From: Limnohabitans sp.
Lineage (GTDB): Bacteria; Pseudomonadota; Gammaproteobacteria; Burkholderiales; Burkholderiaceae_C
Length of the DNA stretch: 5,094 nt
Assembly: GCA_023260735.1 (NCBI GenBank)
Contig: JALQUL010000245.1
Coordinates: 1-5,094, forward strand
Reading direction: 5' to 3'
Made by a program: the position numbers and the translations under genes. The notes beneath the pieces were generated by a model. That model was given only the letters and a program-made list of their open reading frames with translations. It was not told the origin of the DNA and did no database searches. The stretch's first letter is position 1, and each line of letters starts with the position of its first letter. Below are positions 1-5,085 of the stretch, one piece after another.

Positions 1-32
1 GTTTTTGTCCTTGTAGTTGCTAAACTAGAGTC

Positions 33-455
33 ATGCTTTGGATTAAATCATTTCACATTCTTTTTGTCGCTAGCTGGTTTGCTGGACTTTTTTATCTACC
101 TCGAATTTTTGTCAATTTGGCGCAGGTAGAAAATTGTCATAGCGACGAGTACATCCGCTTGCTTGCTATGGCTCATCGTCTCTATCGTTTTATGACGATT
201 TTAGCGGTTCCTGCTGTAGTGCTTGGCCTGTGGTTGTGGTGGTACTACGGAATCGGCCAAAATGCCATTTGGATGCACGTAAAGTTAACCGCTGTAGTGA
301 CCATCTTAATTTATCACTTTTATTGTTCTCATATTTTGAAACAATTTCAGCGATTGCAGAATTTAAAATCACATGTTTGGTTTAGGTGGTTCAATGAGTT
401 CCCAGTTCTTATGATGCTCTTAGTGATTATCATGGTAGTGGTTAAACCATTCTAG
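33..455 (+). CDS. CopD/HemJ-family four-helix membrane protein (possible protoporphyrinogen IX oxidase)
   Basis: This 140-residue integral membrane protein has about four helices, near residues 6-28, 53-72, 79-101 and 122-138. The N-terminal signature (K5, H8, then WFAGLFYLPR at 15-24) and the second block (H82, K84, H95) resemble the UPF0093/HemJ family, which oxidises protoporphyrinogen IX to protoporphyrin IX in haem synthesis. Databases often label the Burkholderiales members simply 'CopD family', after the copper-resistance domain that shares this fold. The length suits HemJ (about 140-150 aa). The conserved histidines fit haem or metal binding, but the function is inferred. The ATG at 33 opens directly on the family's usual N-terminus; its Shine-Dalgarno is poor. 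The stop is in the same frame as the next gene, nine bases before that gene's start, so the two are probably translated from one message. Bases 1-32 show no recognisable gene or promoter. Family membership is fairly sure; the choice between HemJ and another CopD-like role is open. Confidence 0.85.
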   Translation: MLWIKSFHILFVASWFAGLFYLPRIFVNLAQVENCHSDEYIRLLAMAHRLYRFMTILAVPAVVLGLWLWWYYGIGQNAIWMHVKLTAVVTILIYHFYCSHILKQFQRLQNLKSHVWFRWFNEFPVLMMLLVIIMVVVKPF

Positions 456-458
456 GAG
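454..458 (+). promoter_or_regulatory. Shine-Dalgarno AGGAG of the VanZ-family gene, overlapping the upstream stop
   Basis: AGGAG lies six bases before the GTG at 465, and its first two bases belong to the TAG stop (453-455) of the preceding gene. This decides the GTG start: the TAG is in the same frame as the second gene, and no other start codon lies between the stop and 465. The layout favours translational coupling. Confidence 0.75.
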
Positions 459-464
459 ACGAAA

Positions 465-1661
465 GTGAAAAAAACAGCCGCCTTGCCGCTGGCTTTCATT
501 TATTCGCTTTTAATTATTTATGCCAGTTGTTATCCATTTTCTATATGGCGTAATCAAGGGCTTGATTTTTTTGATTTCTTATGGGCCCCAATGCCCAAGT
601 ATTGGACTGTATTTGATGTCGTTATTAATGCAGTTGGGTACATCCCTTTAGGGTTTCTTGCTTTCTTAACTGTACGTACACAGTTTTCTAACATAGTAGG
701 CCTTGTTTGGGGCTTGATATGGGCAGGTTTATTGTCGGTGGGTATGGAAACAATTCAAGGCTTTATGCCCTTGCGAGTTTCTTCCAATCTGGATGTATTA
801 CTTAATGTCCTAGGTGGATTTTTAGGTGCCCTTATGGCTTGGTTTGCTTCTGGCCTAGGATTGGTAAAGTTATGGGATGAAATAAAAGCCCATTGGTTTG
901 TAGGCGAAAGTAGGGGGGCTGTGGTGTTATTAGCACTTTGGCCAATTGCACTTATCTTCCCAACTGAAATTCCCTTTGGTTTAGGACAGATTGCGGAAAA
1001 ATTTTATCGCTTTGTATTGAGTCATGCTGGAAATCAAGAGGTCTTAGTTTGGCCCTTAACTCTTCAATTTGAAAACCTAATGAGTGCATCCTGGCTCAAT
1101 AGTGTACTCATTGGTTTTGGCATCACTTTCCCTTGCCTTTTATATTATTCAGTTGTCGAAATAGTCTGGAAACGGTTTTTCGGTATGCTCTTTATTATGG
1201 CGACGGGAGTTGCAATGATTTCTTTATCATCTGGCTTTACATTTGGTTCAGAGTATACGGTTGAGTGGTTAACTCAAGATGTTCAAATTGCACTTATCTT
1301 AGCGATTTTTATTAGCTTGGTGTTACTAGCAGTTCCCACAAAAGGAGTATTAATATGTTTGTTAATGATTGTCGTTTTTTATTTATTCTCTCTGAATCTT
1401 ATTCCGCTTAGCACTTACTTTCATCAAACCTTATCGAGTTGGGAGCAGGGTCGTTTTGCAAGGTTTAATGGCTTAGCACAATGGTTAGGTTGGGTTTGGC
1501 CTTTTACTTTGCTTGGCTATGTCATGCTTAGACTTACAGGGCGTAAACCTTCAGTCACAATTGATGAACTTGCAACTGATGACTTTCTTAGTATGCCAAG
1601 GCCACCATTAACTTCGTTTAGTAATGGGCAAAACGAAGCGAATAGAATAGAGCCCACATAA
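465..1661 (+). CDS. VanZ-family polytopic membrane protein with long C-terminal membrane region
   Basis: This 398-residue protein starts at GTG. Residues 1 to about 128 form a VanZ-like domain with four predicted helices (about 8-25, 52-70, 77-94, 109-128) and the family motif E95, Q98, P102, R104, D110, N114, G117, G121. VanZ is named for a teicoplanin-resistance accessory protein, but most family members are chromosomal and of unknown function. The protein is much longer than a minimal VanZ (about 160 aa). Residues 150-355 add roughly six more hydrophobic segments (about 153-167, 210-231, 238-256, 273-290, 294-313, 338-355), and the last 40 or so residues are a hydrophilic, probably cytoplasmic tail. 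It follows the CopD/HemJ-like gene by nine bases and is probably in the same transcript. I do not recognise a specific function for the C-terminal half. No antibiotic-resistance role should be inferred from the family name. Confidence 0.8.
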   Translation: MKKTAALPLAFIYSLLIIYASCYPFSIWRNQGLDFFDFLWAPMPKYWTVFDVVINAVGYIPLGFLAFLTVRTQFSNIVGLVWGLIWAGLLSVGMETIQGFMPLRVSSNLDVLLNVLGGFLGALMAWFASGLGLVKLWDEIKAHWFVGESRGAVVLLALWPIALIFPTEIPFGLGQIAEKFYRFVLSHAGNQEVLVWPLTLQFENLMSASWLNSVLIGFGITFPCLLYYSVVEIVWKRFFGMLFIMATGVAMISLSSGFTFGSEYTVEWLTQDVQIALILAIFISLVLLAVPTKGVLICLLMIVVFYLFSLNLIPLSTYFHQTLSSWEQGRFARFNGLAQWLGWVWPFTLLGYVMLRLTGRKPSVTIDELATDDFLSMPRPPLTSFSNGQNEANRIEPT

Positions 1662-1755
1662 GAAAATGGTGGCATTATGGTCTGCTTGCGCTGATCAATG
1701 CCCATTCTTTGAACTAAGTTGTTTTGCATTAACCTTCTAGAAAGCGGCGTTTTTT

Positions 1756-2100
1756 ATGTCATCTCCAAATTCAACCACCTATTTTTCAAAACATATCTTT
1801 TTTTGCTTAAATGAGCGAAGCAATGGAGAGTCCTCTTGTGCCAAATTCAATGCACAAGAAGCCTTTGATCATTGTAAAAATTTAGTCAAGCAAGCTGGTC
1901 TTGCAGGAGCAGGTCAAGTTAGGGTGAATAAGGCCGGTTGCCTTGACCGTTGTGCGGGTGGGCCTGTAGCAGTAGTCTATCCAGAGGGTGTTTGGTATAG
2001 CTATGTTGACAACAACGACATCACAGAAATTGTCGAATCACATTTAAAAAACAACCAAGTAGTTAATCGTTTATTATTAGATCCCACAGTCGGACGTTAA
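1756..2100 (+). CDS. (2Fe-2S) ferredoxin domain-containing protein, thioredoxin-like fold
   Basis: This 114-residue soluble protein carries four cysteines spaced C17-x10-C28-x33-C62-x3-C66. That is the ligand pattern of thioredoxin-like [2Fe-2S] ferredoxins (Shethna FeSII and NuoE-type fold). The block at 54-66 (QVRVNKAGCLDRC) and the following G69-P70, then YPEG at 75-78, match the conserved core around the second cysteine pair. It is probably a cytoplasmic one-electron carrier; its partner cannot be read from the sequence. A fifth cysteine, C40, lies outside the ligand pattern. An in-frame TAG at 1738-1740 leaves ATG 1756 as the first usable start, although only a weak purine stretch precedes it. 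The 94-base gap before the gene contains a small palindrome, TTCTAGAA (1735-1742), and no convincing promoter. The alpha/beta hydrolase gene begins 13 nt after the stop, and the pair probably forms an operon. Confidence 0.9.
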   Translation: MSSPNSTTYFSKHIFFCLNERSNGESSCAKFNAQEAFDHCKNLVKQAGLAGAGQVRVNKAGCLDRCAGGPVAVVYPEGVWYSYVDNNDITEIVESHLKNNQVVNRLLLDPTVGR

Positions 2101-2113
2101 GTGATAAAGAAAC

Positions 2114-2752
2114 ATGAATTCTAAAACCGAACGTAGCATTATTCAGGGTCCTGCAGGAGCCATAGAATGTTTAAAAGATTTGGCAAGTGCAGAGATCCCT
2201 TTTAAAGGCTGGGCATTTGTGGCCCATCCTCACCCCTTATTTGGTGGCACTATGGATAACAAGGTAGTGCAAACCTTGGCTAGATCATTTTCGCAAAATG
2301 GTTGGAATGTAGTTCGCTTCAATTTTAGGGGTGTAGGTCAATCTGAAGGCGTACATGATAATGGTGTTGGGGAAGTACAAGATTTACTCTTCTTAATTAA
2401 TTATTTTGCTGCAAGCGGGCCTATTGCAATGGCAGGCTTTTCGTTTGGTGCTTTTGTAACATCAAGTGCAATAAGTCAAATATATACGACTAGAGAGTCA
2501 GATATAAAGTCAATCGTTTTGGTAGGCACTGCAGCTTCTCGTTTTACAGTTCCTATGATTGCCCAGAGCATGCATGATAAAGTTTTGGTTTTGCACGGTG
2601 AGATCGATGACACGGTGCCTTTACAAAATGTTTTAGATTGGGCAAGGCCTCAGTCATTAGCTGTTACAGTTATTCCAGGTGTTGAACATTTTTTTCATGG
2701 ACAATTACCTTTGTTAAAAAATTTGATTTCACGCCATTTAAGGCTAGTCTGA
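2114..2752 (+). CDS. Alpha/beta hydrolase, COG2945-like
   Basis: This 212-residue protein has a compact alpha/beta-hydrolase fold without a lid domain, which is the usual size for COG2945 hydrolases. Visible landmarks are the HPHPLFGGTMDNK block (38-50), containing the family's HPHP and the oxyanion-side glycines, the FNFRGVGQSEG strand-loop (69-79), the nucleophile elbow G108-F-S110-F-G112, the acid D165 (or D166) after the HGE at 161-163, and the base H192 before FFHG. Ser110-Asp165-His192 is the predicted triad, so the enzyme should be active as an esterase or acyl hydrolase; the substrate is unknown. There is no signal peptide, so it is probably cytoplasmic. An in-frame TAA at 2105-2107 leaves ATG 2114 as the only near start; the AAAGA upstream is a weak ribosome binding site. 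Tight spacing after the ferredoxin gene suggests co-transcription and perhaps translational coupling. Confidence 0.9.
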   Translation: MNSKTERSIIQGPAGAIECLKDLASAEIPFKGWAFVAHPHPLFGGTMDNKVVQTLARSFSQNGWNVVRFNFRGVGQSEGVHDNGVGEVQDLLFLINYFAASGPIAMAGFSFGAFVTSSAISQIYTTRESDIKSIVLVGTAASRFTVPMIAQSMHDKVLVLHGEIDDTVPLQNVLDWARPQSLAVTVIPGVEHFFHGQLPLLKNLISRHLRLV

Positions 2753-2813
2753 AATCATTATGGGGTAAAAGTCAATTACACTTCATGTTACTTTTCATAA
2801 ATAGTGGCTAGTG

Positions 2814-2842
2814 AAGACAGAGTTGATGAGTCTAATTAATAT
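2814..2842 (+). promoter_or_regulatory. Candidate sigma-70 promoter for the carboxypeptidase gene
   Basis: AAGACA (2814-2819) and TAATAT (2837-2842) are separated by 17 nt, and each matches four of six consensus positions. Transcription would begin near 2849, about 27 nt before the ATG at 2876 and only 12 nt before the alternative GTG at 2861. The 108-base gap after the hydrolase gene makes a separate promoter plausible. I saw no good terminator in the gap: AAAAGT/ACTTTT (2767-2772 with 2790-2795) is too weak. Confidence 0.35.
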
Positions 2843-2875
2843 TTTGCATTAAGTTTTGGAGTGGTAAAGTTAGGT

Positions 2876-4078
2876 ATGAGTTATATCAATCGTATTTTTT
2901 TGAATGGCTATTATTCAATAGTGCTTCTATTTGCTTTATTTTCACCATTGGCGAATGCACAAAGTAGCCCTCTAACACCTGCACCAGAAATTGCAGCTAA
3001 CAGCTATTTATTAGTTGATGTAACCGCTAATCAAGTGTTGGCTAGTAAGTCAGCAGATATGCCCATCGAACCTGCCTCATTAACCAAATTAATGACGGCC
3101 TATATTGTTTTTGATTCTATAAAGAATAAAAAAATTACTTTAAATCAGACTTTTGCAGTCTCTGAAAAAGCTTGGAGAATGCCTGGTTCTAGAATGTTTA
3201 TTGATCCTAAAATGAAGGTGCCAGTAGAGGACTTAATTAAGGGCATGATTGTGCAGTCTGGTAATGATGCCGTCATGGCTTTGGCAGAAGGAGTTGGTGG
3301 CTCTAAAGAAAACTTTGTGATGATGATGAATAATCAGGCTCAAGTTTTAGGCATGAAGTCCACTACCTACAAAAATCCCGAAGGTTTAACAGAGGCTGGG
3401 CATACCACTACAGCCAATGATTTAAGAATTTTAGCGCAACGTATCATAGAGGATTTTCCACAATTTGTTCATTATTACGCCATTAAAAAATACCACTATC
3501 CTGGTACACCCGTTACCAACGATACCAACCGTAATTTATTATTATTTAGAGATCCAAGTATTGATGGCTTAAAAACAGGCCACACAGATGCTGCTGGTTA
3601 TTGCTTAATTGCTACAGGTAAAAGAAACATTCCAGGTTTAGGTCCTAGAGGTACAGCGGGTCCTAGGCGCTTATTATCAATCGTATTAGGCACGACCAGC
3701 GAAAATGCTCGTGCCAATGAATCACAAAAATTACTCAATTGGGGATATTCTGCCTTTGATTCAGTCAAGTTATATGATGCGAATCAGGTAGTGAGTACAC
3801 CTAGAGTTTGGAAGGGCGTGGAATCGAGTGTAGAAATGGGACAAACCAAACCCATCGTAGTAGCAGTGCCAAATGGCATGGCTAGTAAGATCAAAACCAG
3901 TATTGTTCGATCTGACCCGATTATTGCCCCTATTTCACAAAATCAAGTTATTGGATCTTTAAAAGTTACCTTAGCCGATCAACCTTTAAATGATTTACCA
4001 CTCATTGCTTTAAAACCTATTCCTCAATCCAATATTTTTGGCCGAGCATGGGATTCAATGCGATTATTTATTCAATAA
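2876..4078 (+). CDS. dacC: D-alanyl-D-alanine carboxypeptidase (PBP5/6 type, peptidase S11)
   Basis: This is a low-molecular-weight penicillin-binding protein that removes the terminal D-Ala from peptidoglycan pentapeptides in the periplasm. From ATG 2876 it is 400 residues, normal for PBP5/6. Residues 1-28 form a Sec signal peptide with R6, a hydrophobic core and likely cleavage after ANA before Q29. The catalytic motifs are complete: SxxK at S68-L-T-K71, SGN at 128-130 and KTGHT at 233-237. A beta-rich PBP5 C-terminal domain spans roughly 300-375, and the end (about 385-400, FGRAWDSMRLFIQ) resembles the amphipathic membrane anchor of this family. The frame also opens at GTG 2861 (405 aa, five extra residues). 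I prefer ATG 2876 because GGAG (2858-2861) could serve it, if somewhat distantly, while the GTG overlaps that GGAG and has only a weak site. The exact paralogue name (dacA or dacC) is a convention here. Unusually, the next gene is rpsL. Confidence 0.93.
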   Translation: MSYINRIFLNGYYSIVLLFALFSPLANAQSSPLTPAPEIAANSYLLVDVTANQVLASKSADMPIEPASLTKLMTAYIVFDSIKNKKITLNQTFAVSEKAWRMPGSRMFIDPKMKVPVEDLIKGMIVQSGNDAVMALAEGVGGSKENFVMMMNNQAQVLGMKSTTYKNPEGLTEAGHTTTANDLRILAQRIIEDFPQFVHYYAIKKYHYPGTPVTNDTNRNLLLFRDPSIDGLKTGHTDAAGYCLIATGKRNIPGLGPRGTAGPRRLLSIVLGTTSENARANESQKLLNWGYSAFDSVKLYDANQVVSTPRVWKGVESSVEMGQTKPIVVAVPNGMASKIKTSIVRSDPIIAPISQNQVIGSLKVTLADQPLNDLPLIALKPIPQSNIFGRAWDSMRLFIQ

Positions 4079-4170
4079 TTAAAAAACAACTGCCTTTTAA
4101 AGTAGTGCAGGACATCTTGAGAGATAAGCCAATTTTTTGATTCGTTTACAAAATTCTCATCTATAAGTTA

Positions 4171-4190
4171 GGTGTTTTATACCGTTTTTT
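4171..4190 (+). terminator. Possible weak intrinsic terminator after the carboxypeptidase gene
   Basis: GGTGT (4171-4175), loop TTT, and ATACC (4179-4183) can form a 5-bp stem with one G-U pair, followed by G and six Ts (4185-4190). It lies about 95 nt past the stop codon. It is nested inside a 7-bp inverted repeat, TTGATTC (4137-4143) and GAATCAA (4191-4197). The stem is short, so this is tentative, but some end of transcription is expected before the strong promoter at 4246. Confidence 0.3.
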
Positions 4191-4245
4191 GAATCAATTA
4201 GCCTTTGTTTTTAAGCCTTTTGTTGTTTATTTCAAGAAAAAGCCA

Positions 4246-4282
4246 ATGACAGGGGGTCTAAAAATTAGTTATAATCAGGGGC
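4246..4282 (+). promoter_or_regulatory. Strong sigma-70 promoter of rpsL (str operon) with GC-rich discriminator
   Basis: ATGACA (4246-4251, five of six matches) and a perfect TATAAT (4270-4275) are 18 nt apart, giving a start near 4280-4282. The bases just after the -10 box, CAGGGG (4276-4281), form a G-rich discriminator of the kind associated with stringent (ppGpp) control of ribosomal promoters. That link is an inference. The roughly 25 bases upstream of the -35 box are A/T-rich with an A run (4236-4241) and could act as an UP element. This promoter predicts a leader of about 200 nt before the rpsL GTG. Confidence 0.75.
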
Positions 4283-4303
4283 TTTTCTCGCAAAAATTTA
4301 GTT

Positions 4304-4376
4304 GAAGTGATAATTAAAGTAAATAAAACTAAAACACAATTTGTGTAAGTGCGTTTACTAATTAATAGGTCACTTC
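4304..4376 (+). promoter_or_regulatory. Long interrupted stem-loop in the rpsL leader
   Basis: Three helices stack in order: GAAGTGA (4304-4310) with TCACTTC (4370-4376), ATTAA (4313-4317) with TTAAT (4362-4366), and AGTAAA (4318-4323) with TTTACT (4354-4359). That makes 18 Watson-Crick pairs with small internal loops. The apical region holds a further hairpin, ACACA (4334-4338) with TGTGT (4342-4346). The element begins about 22 nt after the predicted transcription start, so it would be RNA. It looks like a protein- or ribosome-responsive leader element. I cannot match it to a described ribosomal leader from memory. Confidence 0.5.
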
Positions 4377-4384
4377 CTTATCGT

Positions 4385-4462
4385 AATAGGGCAAAACGCA
4401 TTGATTTTTATCTTAAGCGCAGCGGCTTAAAACCTAAAAATATGCAGTGCCCTTATTTTTTT
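4385..4462 (+). terminator. Attenuator-like hairpin with T-tract just before rpsL
   Basis: AATAGGGCA (4385-4393) pairs with TGCCCTTATT (4448-4457) over nine base pairs with a single bulged T (4454), and T4456-T4462 forms a seven-T run at the 3' side. The long loop contains a perfect 6-bp hairpin, TTAAGC (4413-4418) with GCTTAA (4425-4430). The element ends 20 nt before the rpsL start codon and inside the predicted leader, so if functional it would end transcription before the gene (attenuation). An all-AU alternative, AAAAATA (4436-4442) with TATTTTT (4454-4460), competes for the same 3' arm. The long loop makes the terminator reading tentative. Confidence 0.45.
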
Positions 4463-4471
4463 ACCGACATT

Positions 4472-4477
4472 AGGAGG
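4472..4477 (+). promoter_or_regulatory. Perfect Shine-Dalgarno AGGAGG of rpsL
   Basis: A full AGGAGG lies five bases before GTG 4483. It fixes the rpsL start at GTG and fits very high expression. It sits ten bases after the T-run of the leader hairpin, so structure in the leader could also limit ribosome access. Confidence 0.85.
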
Positions 4478-4482
4478 CATCA

Positions 4483-4860
4483 GTGCCAACCATTAATCAG
4501 TTAATTCGTCAAGGACGACAACAAGAGATTGTTAAGTCTAAGAGCCCTGCGATGCAAAACTCACCACAACGTCGTGGCGTTTGTACTCGTGTTTACACCA
4601 CAACACCTAAAAAGCCAAACTCAGCTTTACGTAAAGTTGCAAAAGTACGTTTGACTAACGGTTTTGAAGTGATTTCATACATCGGCGGTGAAGGCCATAA
4701 CTTGCAAGAGCATAGTGTGGTTTTAGTTCGCGGTGGTCGTGTAAAAGACTTACCAGGTGTGCGTTACCATATCGTTCGCGGTTCTTTAGACTTACAAGGT
4801 GTTAAAGATCGTAAACAGTCCCGTTCTAAATACGGTGCTAAGCGTCCAAAGAAAGCTTAA
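4483..4860 (+). CDS. rpsL: 30S ribosomal protein S12
   Basis: S12 sits at the decoding centre of the 30S subunit and controls tRNA selection accuracy. The product is 125 residues, close to the 124 of E. coli, and full length. Signature segments are PTINQLIRQGR at the N-terminus, the TTTPKKPNSALRK loop (39-51), the GGEGHNLQEHS loop (68-78) and the VKDLPGVRYH loop (87-96). The two lysines where streptomycin-resistance changes usually fall, K43 and K88 (counting Met), are wild type, so the allele looks streptomycin-sensitive. D89 is the residue that RimO methylthiolates in E. coli. The gene starts with GTG after a perfect AGGAGG and is rich in CGT and GGT codons, as expected for a highly expressed gene. 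In most proteobacteria rpsG, fusA and tuf follow, and rpoC lies upstream. Here a carboxypeptidase gene lies upstream, and no rpsG start appears within 234 bases downstream. Confidence 0.99.
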   Translation: MPTINQLIRQGRQQEIVKSKSPAMQNSPQRRGVCTRVYTTTPKKPNSALRKVAKVRLTNGFEVISYIGGEGHNLQEHSVVLVRGGRVKDLPGVRYHIVRGSLDLQGVKDRKQSRSKYGAKRPKKA

Positions 4861-4870
4861 TTGCTTTTTT
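4849..4870 (+). terminator. AT-rich hairpin overlapping the rpsL stop (weak terminator candidate)
   Basis: AAGAAAGC (4849-4856) pairs with GCTTTTTT (4863-4870) over eight bases with one G-U pair and a TTAATT loop. The 3' arm is itself the T-run. It is AU-rich and overlaps the end of the coding sequence, so it may only cause partial termination or pausing, or it may be chance. Confidence 0.25.
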
Positions 4871-4904
4871 CTAAGCTGTAGTGTTCATTAGGCACTATTC
4901 AAGC

Positions 4905-4934
4905 GTTAGTTAGGGTTAGGCAACCTTAATTAAC
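4905..4934 (+). promoter_or_regulatory. 13-bp RNA hairpin downstream of rpsL
   Basis: GTTAGTTAGGGTT (4905-4917) pairs without interruption with AACCTTAATTAAC (4922-4934) around the tetraloop AGGC. Two of the 13 pairs are G-U (4909-4930 and 4913-4926). On the opposite strand these would be A-C mismatches, so the structure belongs to + strand RNA. No T-run follows (the next bases are AAAAGGG), so it is not a standard intrinsic terminator. A role as a regulatory or processing hairpin between rpsL and the next gene is an inference. Confidence 0.5.
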
Positions 4935-4977
4935 AAAAGGGCTTATGTATCCCGTTGTTGGGAAGACAGTCTAGTAA

Positions 4978-5085
4978 GTGGGGTTTGTTAATTTGATCCC
5001 CTACGTGCTCCATGTGGAGCCAACTGAAGAATATAAATGAGGTTATAACCTCCTCAATCAACAAGCCATCGTCCTCGATACGAGG
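4978..5085. repeat. Cluster of four short inverted repeats in the non-coding tail
   Basis: Four inverted repeats occur in 108 bases: GTGGGG (4978-4983) with CCCCTAC (4998-5004, one bulged T); GCTCC-ATGT-GGAGC (5007-5020); the perfect 14-bp palindrome GAGGTTATAACCTC (5039-5052); and CCTCG-ATA-CGAGG (5073-5085). They lie in the 234 bases after rpsL, where I find no confident gene and no rpsG start. They could form a structured mRNA spacer; the strand is not decided by the pairs themselves. Confidence 0.4.

Noticed and set aside
190..372. 60-codon open frame on the minus strand inside the CopD/HemJ-like gene
   Set aside because: It lies wholly within a convincing + strand gene, and its translation has no recognisable motif.
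465..1661. Glycopeptide-resistance function from the VanZ name
   Set aside because: There are no van cluster genes nearby, and chromosomal VanZ-family proteins are widespread without a shown resistance role.
1517..1729. 70-codon minus-strand open frame over the end of the VanZ-family gene
   Set aside because: Most of it is antisense to the VanZ tail, and there is no recognisable domain.
1735..1742. TTCTAGAA palindrome upstream of the ferredoxin gene as an operator
   Set aside because: An eight-base palindrome in AT-rich DNA is common, and no matching second site or promoter was found.
4079..4245. CRISPR, insertion sequence or tRNA in the gap after the carboxypeptidase gene
   Set aside because: No spaced direct repeats, terminal inverted repeats with target duplications, or cloverleaf elements were visible; the stretch is AT-rich with only a weak terminator candidate.
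4307..4348. Possible 13-codon leader peptide starting at GTG 4307 in the rpsL leader
   Set aside because: It has no Shine-Dalgarno and no run of regulatory codons, and it lies within the arms and loop of the predicted stem-loop.
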